Under the pieces are notes generated by a model that was not told the DNA's origin, did no database searches, and saw only the letters and a program-made list of their open reading frames with translations. From Tetrahymena thermophila SB210 (taxonomy: Eukaryota > Ciliophora > Oligohymenophorea > Hymenostomatida > Tetrahymenidae): a stretch of DNA of 64,000 nucleotides. The DNA lies in contig NW_002476361.1 of the NCBI RefSeq assembly GCF_000189635.1, positions 186,001 through 250,000 on the forward strand, read 5' to 3'. How positions within the stretch are numbered: position 1 is the first letter of the stretch; each line of letters starts with the position of its first letter. Made by a program: the position numbers and the translations under genes. Shown piece by piece: positions 42,989 to 55,515 of this stretch.

Positions 42989-45027
42989 ATATTACACATA
43001 AAAAATTTAGATTTTTTTTAAGTATTTTATTTTATATCAGTTTTTAAAACAAATTAAACACTATTTAAAATTAATATTTAAAAATTATGCTAAAATATTT
43101 TTTGAAATTCTTCATGCATTCATGAATATGTTCATAATAAAAAATATTAAAGGATTGAAAATATAAAATTATCTTAAATACAATCATAATTACTCTTCAT
43201 TCTATCAGGCTTGATAATTCAGAATTTTATTTAATAATTTAAAATTTTAATAGTGTAAGTAAAAAAGATTAGTTAGATGCTAATTATTTTGAAGTTGACA
43301 ATTTCATAAATGATAAATTTATACAAATCCTTTTTAAGCTTAGCTTAAAATTTAATGTAACTAAATAAATAATAGTAATAATATATTCAAATTTAATTAT
43401 GTGTTAATAATATTTTTTAATTTTTAAAGGCTTATTTAAGTAGAATTTATATTATAATTTTTTAATTAATCATACTTAATAGCTTATTTACTAGATATAG
43501 TTAATAGTAAAATTTATTATTATTTATTAAAAAAGTAGTGACACACAAAATTTTGTAATATAAAATATTTCTTTAAAGCCTTAATAATAACAAAAGCTGT
43601 TTAAAATAAAAATTATTTAGAAATCATTTTGCTGTTTATATTTTAGAACAATTATAAGACATAAAATTTTATAATTTGATTTTATTTAATGTGTTTAAGT
43701 TACTTATTTAAATACATAAAGACTATTTATTAATAATAAATATTGCGGATTAATTGTTTTAATCAATACTGTGCAATTATTTTGCATTCAAAAACGAGTG
43801 GTTAATTAATTTTAGTTTTTATTTTACATTTTTTGTGAATATTTTGTTTGGTAAATTGGATTTATCTTATAGTAAATTAATGGTATATATTAATCAAATT
43901 TATTAATTTTGATCTATTCTAAAAAATGTATAAATAATTTAATGTAATTAGACCTCATTATTTCTATTATTTAATTTTTGATAGCTCTTGTAGTATTATA
44001 ATAAACCAATATAACTTGACTTTTGCAAAAAGTTTGTTTAAGTTATACTGTATTCCTTGCGTAAAATTATCAAAAGAAGATCTACTAAATATTATATATA
44101 TGCATTTATTTTATTCCTTGCATCTCCCTTTATTTTTAGGATCAAAAATCAGTAAGGCATAAATAATACAGTATTACTAAATTTAATTAATTCAAAATAG
44201 AAAGTAAAGTTAGCTAAAACATTATTGATGTATTGTAAATCAATAAATCATTATTTCAAAAATAATTAATTTCCCATTCTTTTAATTTGCTTTTTGAATA
44301 TAAAACTATTAAAAATAATAGAATATAGCATTTTTTATAATTCTGAGTTGGAATAAGCAAATTTAAACAAATTAAGTTACAGTTTATTTTTCTTAAAAAT
44401 TATTATGATTTGCTTAACTAAAAAACAAAATTAAATTACTGTAATTAGACTATATTTTTTCTTGAAATAAATTTATATCTTTTAAATCTAATTGTTTACA
44501 CCTCTATTAATTGAATGTTTAAAAGCATTCATTTATCAATTATTTTTGATTTACATTTATTTATAAAATAAAGATAATTTTATTCCTCAGAATTCACATA
44601 TTTTTTTTAATTAATAACTATTAAAGTTATTTAAAAAAAAATAATTTATTTCTGAATTAAAATCAACTTTTTAAGGATACAAGTATTTCAAATAAATTAT
44701 TTATGTTTTAACTTCAAAAGAAATACCAGAAATTTATTTCAAAAAAATAAAAACAACCAATAAATAAATGTAAATTAAATAGATTAAAAATATCTAATAC
44801 TAAAGAATTGTAAATTAAGTTGAAATTATATATCAACGAATTAATAATTGTAAATTAAACTGAATTTTTTATAAATTTATATTACTTTACCAAATATTTA
44901 ATTTACATTTATAAATTTACTTATAATTACTACGTCTCAATTTAGATTTAAATTGACAGATACTTGGGCACAATAAAATTTGAAATCAAATAAATAAATA
45001 AAAATATAGATAATTTTAAAGCACAAA
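42989..45027. other. Intergenic region upstream of a small exported protein gene
   Basis: About 2 kb of AT-rich DNA. The only structured element is the 40-bp-spaced TGTAAATTAA array at 44769-44858, with an inverted copy at 44898-44907, listed separately. I found no exon chain or RNA gene. Confidence 0.55.
44769..44907. promoter_or_regulatory. Three TGTAAATTAA motifs at exact 40-bp spacing plus one inverted copy
   Basis: The decamer TGTAAATTAA begins at 44769, 44809 and 44849, exactly 40 bp apart, and its reverse complement TTAATTTACA lies at 44898-44907. The sequence between copies is not a simple tandem duplication: flanks differ, though copies 2 and 3 share AATTGTAAATTAA with a nearby TGAA. 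The array ends 120 bp before the start codon of the small Cys-rich gene at 45028, which has codon use of a highly expressed gene. A promoter-proximal factor-binding array is the natural guess but is inference only. Confidence 0.4.
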
Positions 45028-45333
45028 ATGAAACCTTAAATCGCCATTCTCGCTACCATCCTTTTATTGTTAAGTGGTTCTGCTCTTTACCTTTATCAAA
45101 GAGAATAAGCTAGAGAATAAAACTAATTAGAAAACTACGCTATCGCTTGTGGTAAATGTGGATGGAACGCTTTCAAGATCTTCACTGCTTGCCCTGCTGC
45201 TGCTGCTGAAGACGGCTTGAATCCTTGGGTTGATTATAAGTGTGTATCAAGTGTCATGAAGAGTGGTCCTAACTGCAAGTCTTGTATTTGTGAATTAGCT
45301 TCAGCTTTCCACAAAAGAGTTAAAGGTTGTTGA
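45028..45333 (+). CDS. Small Cys-rich exported protein, strongly codon-biased
   Basis: Intronless 306-nt gene, 101 aa plus TGA. The N-terminus, MKPQIAILATILLLLSGSAL, is a clear signal peptide or anchor, followed by a Gln/Glu-rich linker (YQREQAREQNQLENY). The domain after it has eight Cys: IACGKCGWNAFKIFTACP, an Ala run with EDGLNPWVDYKC, then GPNCKSCICELASAF and a C-terminal VKGC. Eight Cys would allow four disulphides in a compact secreted fold. I do not recognise the family. Codon use stands out from the neighbours: GCC/GCT, ATC, AAG, GGT and CTT dominate, as in abundant ciliate proteins, and local GC is clearly higher. The A-rich context before ATG supports this start. Confidence 0.82.
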
Positions 45334-46144
45334 TTTAATATATTTTAAACAACAATATTTAGATTATTAGCTTGAGATAAATACCTAATAATGCTATTTG
45401 AAAATTATCTAACTATAATATAAATTAAATAAACAATGTATCAAATTTCGTATTAAATGAAAGTATTTTTTATAAAAAATTTTAAATGATTAAATGTACA
45501 ATTCAAATAAATGTTATGATTCAAAAATAAAATGATTGTACTAAATTCATCTTTTTATTTCTACATAAATTTTTTTATAAAAAAAGATTATTTTTGAATG
45601 AAAAGCAAATTTACAATTTTTTAAGTTAATAATTAATAAATATAAGAAATTTTATTGTTCATTCGATGTCTTTAAAAAAAAATAAAATCATTAATCTAAT
45701 TTTTTAAAGAGGAGATTTATTGATTAAAAAATTAAATTTCTAGTTTTTACTTTAAAAAAAAAATTGAATAAAATTTATTTTTTTTTCTTTCTTTGTTTAG
45801 GTTCGAAACCTATTTCGATACCTTTTTTTATTATTTTAAATTTCATAAAATTTATAAAATAATATTTACTATTCTACTCAATATTTATTTCCTACTAAAG
45901 AAATAATTATTCGAGAATAGCAATAGTTCATAAAGATGTAATATTTATAAAAAATAAACCTATAAATTCACCATTTAAAGGCAAAAAAGAAAATTTGATA
46001 TCAAATTATTAAATTTACATTTGTAATTATAAATTTATGCAAATAAAAAAATGATTTATGGATAAAAAATTTATTAGAAATTCATAATATTTTGCCAATT
46101 TTTAAATAAATTAATATGTCTTTTAATGTAATTAAGAGATCTAT
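45334..46144. other. Intergenic region holding one copy of a dispersed repeat
   Basis: About 810 bp between the small exported protein gene and the 3' end of the minus-strand receptor gene. It contains repeat copy A at about 45791-45975. The rest is featureless AT-rich sequence. Confidence 0.55.
45791..45975 (+). repeat. Dispersed non-coding repeat, copy A
   Basis: About 180 bp that matches 63470-63625 in the same orientation. Shared blocks in the same order include cctatttcgatac, a T/A-rich spacer, attctact-a-aatat, then act-gagaaataattatt (one mismatch in this copy), then aattcaccat. Spacers differ by small indels. It also contains ggttcgaaacc, which resembles a tRNA T-arm, but no tRNA can be folded around it. 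Confidence 0.6.
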
Positions 46145-49100
46145 TCATTCCTTAGAAGTTAGGCTGATATAAGAATTTCGAATTTCTTCTTAGTTATTCG
46201 ATGCTTTATCTTTTATTTTTACAACAATAAAATATTTTATAAAAATAATTAAAATAATGCAAATTAAAATTAAAGCTTAGAGGTGACCTAAAATAGCAAT
46301 TATTTTTGGAACGACGTCATTTTTTTGATAGTATTAATTGGAGAAAGATAGCGCATTTAATGTATAGCAAATTATTAGCAAAGAACCTGAGAATATCAAG
46401 GCTTTTTCTCTTGCAGTATAGCTGAATTTAAAAATAACTTTTATAGAATTTAATATTTATTTGATAGTCTTAAAGCCTAAATTAAAGTTGCCAGGGATAT
46501 GGGAATCTTTAATTTCTTATTCTTCATCTATCTAATATGGTTAACACTTACTTATCAAAACAAAATAAACAGCAAGGTTTACCAAGATAGGATAACCGAT
46601 AGTTTGAATATTTGGGTATGTTGGTCTAGTAAAGAATATAATTAGAATTTTAACCAGAAAGAATCTCACAAACTCCCAATAGTAATATTTTTATTTGTAT
46701 TCTGCATACAAGAATCCATATAAATATCTTACTTCTTTTTTTTAGTGATTATTTCTGTTTTTATATAGCTGCCAGAAGAGTGTGATTGGAAATATGATAG
46801 AGAAAAAAAGTAAAGCAACATAATAAAATATTAAATATTTTTTTCTCACAGAGTCATCACATTTTATTAATAAATCAATGCTTGCATAAGAACCTATTTG
46901 ATTATAGTCTTGACATGAAATACCAGCAACTAGTTACTAAATAATTACTAAATTTACTGCATTTATAGTAAATATACAAATTTATATTATAAACTTTTTA
47001 TTTTTTAAGTACTTAAAAATGAGTCTTTTCATATAGGAATCACGGTTTGATTAGGAGCAACAGAATTTAAAAATTAAATAGGTTATGGTAATCCTAATCA
47101 GTAGATAAACAATAATACATATTAAAGGTAAAAGCGTCTGAATTACTATGAGTAAATGTTATACACTAAACACATTCAAATCAAGCTGCATTAGGCAACA
47201 CTCAAAAAAGTTCAAGTATGAACTTGAGAGAGGATTAAAAGTATAGACTTATATAGAGAACACTAGTTTGAAAATATCTGGTGATTGATAATATGTGCAA
47301 ACATTTATTATTTAAAGAAATAAAAGAATGAATTTAAAGTGAACATTTGCACCAATTTTTCTTTTTATTTCTTTAATATTTCTATCACTTTGATCCTCAG
47401 CTTGTTTTTTGTAATTTCTATATTAAAAAAAAATCAAAAGATCTATTATTGCTACAAGAAACATTGCAGATAATATTGCTAGAACAGAGAACCACTTGTT
47501 TAATTCTAAATCTTTACAAGCATAACATTCATAGTTATAGTCTCTTGTATAGAGGTCTCCATTTAGTTTATTGTGATTACATTCTAAACAGAAATGACCA
47601 ACATGAGATTCATAACATTATTTATCACTATATTCTATACCACCTTAACAGTTTTCATTAATAGGACAATCAAAGATTTATATTTAAGATAAATCTTGGC
47701 TGCTATTTTACTCTAAGATATAGTTGCCTTCAGCTAAATTTGTGACACTTCCACTACAATCTTTGAATTTGCTTTTATCGCAAATATAACATTCTGTTGC
47801 GTTTGGCTATTTCGATACTTTAAAGTCACTGCAATATTGGCAATAATAGTTTTTCTCTTATTTTTTAATTTAGCCTAAAAAACACGTTTTAATCAATTCT
47901 AATTCAAAATCTATAGTAACTCCTTAGAAGAGGAGAATAAAGTAATTTTAATCACCATCTGGGATATAGATTACAAAGTAAAAATCATTTTGAATAAATT
48001 TAAGTTATATAGAATTAAGATAGGTGTACTAAGATTCGTAGAAATATTCAAACACTAAGTTATTTGGATCAGCTTTATATTCAAAATAACCTGGTTCTTA
48101 CTAAAAATAATTAAAGAAATTGCATTATTGCAGTTGTTAAGAGTTAGATATTTTGTCATCTTATTAACTAGTTTATTTATTTTAGAGTTAATTTATTTCA
48201 TAACCTTCACACTCATGTTAAGGAAAAATATTTTTGAAACCTAATTTTTCACCATTTCTCATAATTATATTAAATTTGATAAATAAATATTAGAGTTTAT
48301 TGACAGCACTTAAATAATAGGTGTGTGTATTATCAGAAAATGGAGGATTCCAAGTTTGATTAACGATCCTTTATGATTCACTTAATTGAGGATTGTACTA
48401 AGCATATTGTATTACTTCTAAAGTTTTAACTGTATCAGAAACTCCATTATCATATTACGCTTTTGTATTTATGCAGGTAATATTAGGGTTATCTGGTTTG
48501 CCATTTAAGCTAATAGCACCACCAATTTTAGCTGTCGAGTTCTCTATTCTTAATTTTGAGATATAAAATGAATTCGTGTTTTCTTATGTTGAATAGAGGT
48601 ACAATCCACCTCCAAATAAATATGCCTACGAATTTGAAATATTAACATTATTCATAATAATAATATTATCAAAATATATGAATAATGTACCTCCAGAAAT
48701 ACCAGATGAAAAATGATCTAATGAGCAATTTTCTATTGAGATATTATATGCTCTTATATAAGCAAAGGCACCATTACCGCTTATATTAAAGCCAGATGCA
48801 GTAACATTTTGAAAATATATTTATCCTTTATGAATATAAAAGACTCCTCCTTATCTTGAATTAATGATTGAATTACTAAAGGATTCAAACTAAAAATCTT
48901 TAATAATAATGCTACCTTTATCGTATTAGCCATGAAAAATTTAAATAATCGCTCCTCTTCCAAGATCAATATTAGTTGTGATGCTATTTATTTTTACTTT
49001 ACTACTTAATAAATTTAGTTAATATGGGTAATTAATCTAAATTAGACCATTAGATGTTTATAAAATTTAGTGAGTTTCAATGTCTACATTAAGAGTAACA

Positions 49101-50398
49101 TACTAAGCAAACATAAAAAGCAATGGGAAAAGCCCAATATAATTACTATTTTTCATATTTATCATTATATATTATGACTTTTCTGACTACTAGTCTTAAT
49201 AGATGTAGAGCATAGTGTTTGTCCAATTTGATGATAACATATTAAATTCATTTAGCTAAAAGTTAATATCATTGTTTAAGTTTTAAAGGTTTAGAATGTA
49301 ATAGTACTAAAAGCTTGCAGTTTGCAAAATATTTACTTTATTTAATACTAAATTTTTGACTTGAGTGTTGATCAACAAAACACTTCTTATGAAACCTATT
49401 TAATTTACTAATAAAACTTCCTCATATAAAGAATCAACATGATTTAGTTCTTCGACAGTAACATTATATTAGTTATCAAATATTAGCATGTTTAATATTA
49501 AATTTTTATTTTTAATATTTAAGGTTCCTATGTGTATCTCCCCACACATTACATCATTATTGTATTTGCATATAAACTATATAAAACCACTTGCTTATAT
49601 AAAACCAAATTCATTTTTGATAGATAACAAATTTATGTTTACTTCATTCATTTAAACCTTATTATCATAGTTTTCTGCAAGTAAAATATTGATTAAAAAG
49701 TTATTATTAAGCATGACTTAGTATTTGTTATAGTTAATTACAACGTTTAGCTTTTTTATAACTGTTGTGCTATTAGATAAATACAATCCTAGGATATCAT
49801 TAAATTCTTTCGATTAGTCATCACTTTAATTATAGTTAAAAGAGTAATCTAATATTATGACTTCTTTATTATCTATCAACTGAGAAATTAATTGCTTTCT
49901 TAAGACAGTCGGATTTTGTTGTTACAAAAATGGTGCATATCCATTTAAAAAATTAATAGCAAGGCTATTTATTTAGACATTTTAGTTGTTTTGAATGAGA
50001 AAAGAAAAAATGTTACTTTCCTACTCATAAAAAATTTAAACATCATCAAATATGATAGCGTTACTTTGCTAAATTTCAATAAACGCTAAATCATCAATAG
50101 ATGATCTTTCAATTTTATTTAAAGTTATTTTCTTAAAATTCAGTAGATTGAAATTTCTAAAAATGATTCTATTTGCATTAGAAATTACACTTTTACTTAG
50201 CTCTAAATATGCATCACTCTTCTATGAATTTCTTCCATCCACAACAATGTTACTTAAATTATCACATTCAGGATTAAAACCTTGATTTGAAAGTAATTCT
50301 ATTAACTATTCCTCACAGCAAGAGACATAGTTAAGTGAAATTAACAAAATAATTCTTATTATTGTTAAAATTCTAAAATATTTATTTAAAAATCTCAT
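46145..50398 (-). CDS. Receptor-like multi-pass membrane protein with repeat ectodomain
   Basis: A single 4,254-nt frame, 1,417 aa, ending in TGA. The signal peptide is at residues 1-32 (MRFLNKYFRILTIIRIILLI, then LNYVSCCEE). A long Asn/Ile-rich ectodomain with beta-helix-like repeats extends to about 700, including STAKIGGAISLNGK near 625. A Cys-rich stalk lies at about 870-965: YYCQYCSDF, ECYICDKS, NCQGGIEYSDKQC, FCLECN and ECYACKD. About nine hydrophobic segments follow from residue 970. They include the KFILLFLQII helix, the FFECCLMQLDLNVFS loop, and YLYGFLYAEYKQKYYYWEFV near 1230, a motif I associate with large protist TRP-like or GPCR-like membrane proteins. The cytosolic tail is short. 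It lies head to head with a related gene at 51451-55515. Function is unknown; a sensory or adhesion receptor is inference. Confidence 0.85.
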
Positions 50399-51450
50399 GG
50401 AAATAGCTGAATTATTTGTTTTTGCTTTTATTAAATTCTAATATTTTTAAAAGAAAAAAGAATAAATTTAAAAAGAATTTAAAACACACTTTAGCATAAT
50501 TGTGAAATCTAATGATTAAATGTGAAAATATATGATTATTTATTGATTATTATCTATCAAAGATTACTCTTTAATAAAATAGGAGAAATTAAGAGATTTT
50601 TAAATTTTGATTTGATTAAATTTAATTTAAAATGTATTGAAATTTTTTTTTGAAAGCAATTATTGATAATTTGATAGCAGTTTTATATAATCTTTAAATT
50701 TAAAATCAGCTCATTATTTTATATTATCATTAAATTTAGTGATATTTAGTATAAAATATGTTTTAATTTTTGAGCACTTAATCTTGATCTATTGTTTAGA
50801 ATACAAAAAGATTCGAACTCCACTACTTTTTATTTTATAGTAATCTTATTGAATATCTAAATTATAGCCACTTAATTTTCTTCAATGATTTATTAAAAAC
50901 ATAAATAATTAAAATAACATTCAAGAAAAAAAATATTAGATAAATAAAGTTGACGCTAGTTTTTTGTAATTTACTTAAATTTTGTATGGTTTTCTTGTTT
51001 TCATAATTAAAATATTTAAATTTATTTAGTAAAATCTGGACTTTATCATTTAAATTTAAAAATATTGTTCCATCATTTCTTATTCTTTCAAAATTTTATT
51101 TGAATAGATAATTTAAATCTTCTCTACTCCAATGAATAAATTAAGCTTTAGAAAGCTTAATAATTTGGATATAGTTAAGCTATTCCGAAAATTTAAATGA
51201 TAGATATTTATTTTGAATATCTTTTATTTGAAAGATCTTTTGATTCTATGTCATTTTATATATTTGATGTAATCTAAAATTTTATTGAATTATCATAAAA
51301 GAAACAACTTCTTAACAAAAACCATATAATTAATATCTTTAAGAAGTTGTTATTTCTTTTAATAAGATTTTTAAATATTATATAAATAAAAGCTATTTAG
51401 TTTCAATGATATCAATAAAGAAACTCTTTTAAAATATTAGACTGTTAAAT
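50399..51450. promoter_or_regulatory. Shared upstream region of two divergent receptor genes
   Basis: The 1,052 bp separating the start codons of the minus-strand and plus-strand receptor genes must hold both promoters. It is AT-rich with one strong inverted repeat at 51297-51360, about 90 bp before the plus-strand start. No other motif was recognised. Confidence 0.5.
51297..51360. repeat. Strong inverted repeat upstream of receptor gene
   Basis: The left arm aaaagaaacaacttcttaa (51297-51315) and the right arm (51339-51360, beginning ttaagaagttgtt and ending atttctttt) are reverse complements. The only break is a small bulge in the right arm, and the loop is 23 nt. Pairing continues weakly outward (ttatcat / aataag). 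It lies 90-155 bp before the plus-strand receptor start codon, so it could be a promoter palindrome or a hairpin in a 5' untranslated region. Confidence 0.65.
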
Positions 51451-54400
51451 ATGTTTATGATAATATTTGTTATCAAAAATGGTCTATGCCTTGGATTGTC
51501 TGACATAAAGTAGCAGCTAGATAACTAAGATATTATATATACTTAAGTATAAGGAACTTTTCAAATAATAGGATAATAAGAAAACTTAAGCTTGCATCTT
51601 AATATTGAAGAAATTGATGTTGACTAAACTAAATTTAAAATGATCTTTTCAAACTTTTCTAACCTGGAATTCTCTTCCTTAATAATAAGAAATAATAAAT
51701 ATCAAACCATAGATTAGCTAATATTAAATGGCGAGAAAAATAAATCAAGTAATAAGTCAATGATATATATAAAAAACTGCACTAATACAATAATATCTAA
51801 CTTAACTGTTATATAAAATGAAAAACTATTTGCCATGGATTTTTTCAGCTTCTAAAGTCAGAATTTCTTTATAAAATAAGGTTAATTATTTTATTCGATG
51901 TCATTTATAAAAGAACTAAATCAGCTTAACATGTTTTTATCTGATTAGCAAGATGATTAAAATGAAATTTCTGTGGAAAATATGCTAGTTTAATTAAGCT
52001 TGTCCCAAAATCAAACCAATTAGTTGATTTTATTCAATATAAATAGGGGGAAAACAGCATTTTTTAGAAACTTTGAAATTTAAATAAAAACATCTAAAAT
52101 TGAAAACATAGGGGAGTTTTAATACTAAATAATTAAACTATCGTAATACTCTAATTCAGTCTAAATAAATAACTTTAGAATAATTAGCTAAGACAGCGTA
52201 TAATTAGCGTATTCTAGTAATTATTTGCCATTAGTCTAAATTGACTCTCCTTATGTATAGGTAAATTAATTATAAATATCTTGCTAAAAGGTTTTCTTGT
52301 ATGTACTATTTATAGAAAATTCAGTTTTGACTAGTTTAAAAAATGTTTAAGTCATTAATACTGAAATGTAAAGTCCAAATCTAGAACTTTTTGCAAGAAT
52401 AATAAGTTATGAAAATATTAAGCAATTATTGATAGACAGCTTATATATTTTAGATTCTAGCGTTACTAATATATCTTTAGTTTATTTTAAAGATATACAA
52501 AGCACAATCATTTAGAATTTATTTTTCACTCGTAATAAATTTCTAATTTGGGATAATGATTAAAAGTCTTGCTTTATTAAAGATAATTTTTCTAATGTTA
52601 CCTGGGTTGATTCAATTTTTACTATCGAAAGAGTCTATAATCTTACTGCAAAGTAATTCAAAATATGTGCCTTGAATTCAATAGGAAATGTTAGAGGATT
52701 ATTTATTTTGAGAACCTTGAATGATCCTTATAAAATGGACTTTACACTTTAAGATGTTAACTAATATATTGATAAAAGTAACAGGTAAGATGCAAGAATA
52801 ATTATGACATCAGCCACTCAAAACCTAAATCTATTCATTAAAAACTATTCTTTATTTATTGACCAATAATCATCCGTGAATTTAGAATACTCAGCATTGT
52901 TTTTAATAATAATAACAGGAGATGGTTCTTTAAATCTTAAAGTAGATTCTTTCTATTTTGAAGGGACAAACTTAAATGCAAACTCCATCATTCCTTCTAA
53001 AAAAGGAACAATATTTTATGTTGCTACTAAATAGTAAGGCAATTATTATGCTAGATTTAATAATTTTATTGCCAAAAACTTAAAATCTACTGGATTCGGA
53101 GGTCTTGCTTACATATCTACTGCTAACTTAATACTCTTAAATTCTTAATTCAAAAATATTTATTCAGATTAAAGCGGAGGAGTATTTTTTACAAATACTC
53201 CTAACATAAGCATTAGAAATACTACATTTGATCAAAATTAGGCTAAATATTTTGGTGGAGCAATCTACTTTTAAAATAATTATCAATACCAACTAAATCT
53301 TGATTTCCAAGAACTAAGTTTCTCAAATGGGAAAGCTTCTTTTGGTGGTGCTATTGCTGGTCCAAAAATTTTTAAAAATATTCCCAATATAAATTATTTT
53401 AATAATTTTGCTTCTTTATGTGGAAATAATTTCTCAGAAGATATATAAAGCATAAAAATAAAATAAATAAATTGGATTAACAATGAATTTAAAGACTCTA
53501 CGTTTGGAAATATCACTATTTAAAATAATCCTCTTTAGTATAACATAAAAGACATGTAATATTAAAAGCAGCTTGTTTTTATTGAGCAAGCTTATCCTAA
53601 TTATTCATATCAAATAACCTTTAATTTCATAATAGATAATACAGAAATTAAAATACCTGCTGATTTTGATACCTCTATCCTAAATTTTTCTAAATATATC
53701 CAACTTTTTAATAGTAATAACAAAAACATTGACGTTAATAATAAGTATAATAGTACTTCATTTTATTTTCTAATTAGCTTTCCATCTCTTGCATAATATC
53801 CCTAATAAGTTTTCTAATCTCTTACTTTTAACAATTTCTATCTTGAATTAATGATACAATAAAACTAGACATGCTCTCCTTAAAACGGTTTAATATTAAA
53901 TAACAACTAATGTTAATTTTGCAGTGATTTTAGTGTAACAAATAAAAGTAATTCTGAATAATAGTTTAATTGTTTAAGCTGCAACTCTCTATAACACAAA
54001 TCTTGCTTTTGTTCTTAATCTGTTCTAAACCCAGGTTTCATAAGGTACGAAGGTTATACTGTTGATGAAAATAAAACTTTTTATTGTAACTTAAAACCTT
54101 AAAATTGTATAGGAGGCGATGGTTTTGGGAATTAAAATTGTAAGCCTTCTTAAATTGGACCTTAATGCCTTTCATGCGATACTTTCAACATCACAGGATA
54201 TGGAAACTTCTTATCAAATAATAATTACTCATGTGTCAAGTGCAAATCTTAATTATTTAATAAGCTTTTCTTTATCTTCTAATTCGCTTTTACAATTTTT
54301 ATTGCAGCTGTATTATTCTTTAATATTAATGCCCTTATGAAATAATAAGCCTAAAATGAAGAAAATTTATAAAATGACTAAGAAATAAAAGAGAAACATT

Positions 54401-55515
54401 TTCAAAGCATAGCATACTTAAAAATCTTAATATTTTACTTGAATATTATATACGTAGGTTCATTTTATGATTCCTATTAAATCATCAGTGAAGTTAATAA
54501 CTATTTGAGACTTAATGAAATATTTACTTTCTAAATAAGCATATATAACCCGTTTTAGAGTTCTTACTTTTCCTATCTTCAATGTTATTTAATTGAGATG
54601 TTCCCTGACACCTTTAGTATTAAGCATGCTTAGACAATTATTATTGCTTTTTCAACTGTTTTGCTAGCACCAATATTCACATTCTTTATGTATTTATTTT
54701 TTTCAATATAGTATTGTGTGTCTATTTAAAAAGAAAAACCAGTAAAAAATGAATAGACTGAAGAATTAGAATTCACATAATTAATAAAAGAAGAAGAATT
54801 AGAGTAAATTTAATAGCAAGAGTTTCATTAATAATAAAATATTACTTATAAATAATTTATTAAAGAGAAGCTTTTGGATACATTTTAATACATTTACTTT
54901 TTTCTAACGGTTTTTAGTATCCAATAAATAGAGAGTCTCATATAAGGTTTAATGTGTTATAAATTTAACGAATATGGAACAGTTTCACTTATTGATCTAA
55001 CTCTTTAATGTAATTAATTTGAAGAATTAAATATTTTTAAAATAATTTATTGTTTATTAATTGCTCTGTTTTTGATTGTTCAATTTGGATGGTTATTATT
55101 ACTTAAGATAAAGTAAAATTATTTCTTCAATTATTTGAGATTTATTTTTGAAGAATACAAATAATCAGCTTATTATTGGGATATCTGTAGAAATATCGCT
55201 AGAATACTAATAATTTTAAGTATTAACTTTAATATTCCAAATAATAATAACATAGCCTTCTTTGCATTGGTTATATTAGGAATGTATACTATTATCCTAA
55301 ACTATGTTAAACCTCACAAAATTGATAAAACTACTTTTGTAGAAATTCAATCTCTAATTATAGGAAATTTTTTGATATTTTGTTATTTACTAAACAGTGC
55401 CTATAATAACAATATAATTGTATAGTTACTATTCATTGCAGCGAACGCTCTCTCTTTTACCCAAGTTATATTTTTGGCTTATTTTTATATTAAATATCTA
55501 ATTAAATAGACTTGA
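51451..55515 (+). CDS. Receptor-like multi-pass membrane protein, paralogue of the divergent gene
   Basis: A single 4,065-nt frame, 1,354 aa plus TGA, with no introns. The N-terminus MFMIIFVIKNGLCLGLSD is a weak signal peptide. The ectodomain to about residue 800 is repetitive and Asn/Ser/Ile-rich, with QSGGVFFTNTPNISIRNTTF and AKYFGGAIYFQNN (about 575-610), typical of parallel beta-helix proteins. The Cys-rich stalk at about 805-930 contains CQFCSDFSV, NCLSCNSLQHKSCFCS, NCIGGDGFGNQNC and GPQCLSCD. It is followed by a first membrane helix (FFIFQFAFTIFIAAVLFF). Eight or so more hydrophobic segments follow. RFIFEEYKQSAYYWDICR near 1235 is the counterpart of the YGFLY...YYWE motif in the neighbouring gene. 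The Glu/Gln-rich cytosolic loop near 1110-1140 has no equivalent there. Ligand and signalling partners are unknown. Confidence 0.86.

Noticed and set aside
45805..45835. Possible tRNA T-arm (ggttcgaaacc)
   Set aside because: No acceptor, D or anticodon stems can be formed on either strand around it. It lies inside the dispersed repeat, whose other copy lacks the sequence.
46730..46760. Apparent frameshift in the minus-strand receptor at an A/T homopolymer
   Set aside because: A recount of the eight-nucleotide run shows the frame is continuous from 50398 to 46145, with the total length divisible by three.
50800..50830. gattcgaactcc resembling a tRNA T-arm
   Set aside because: The flanking sequence does not fold into a cloverleaf on either strand.
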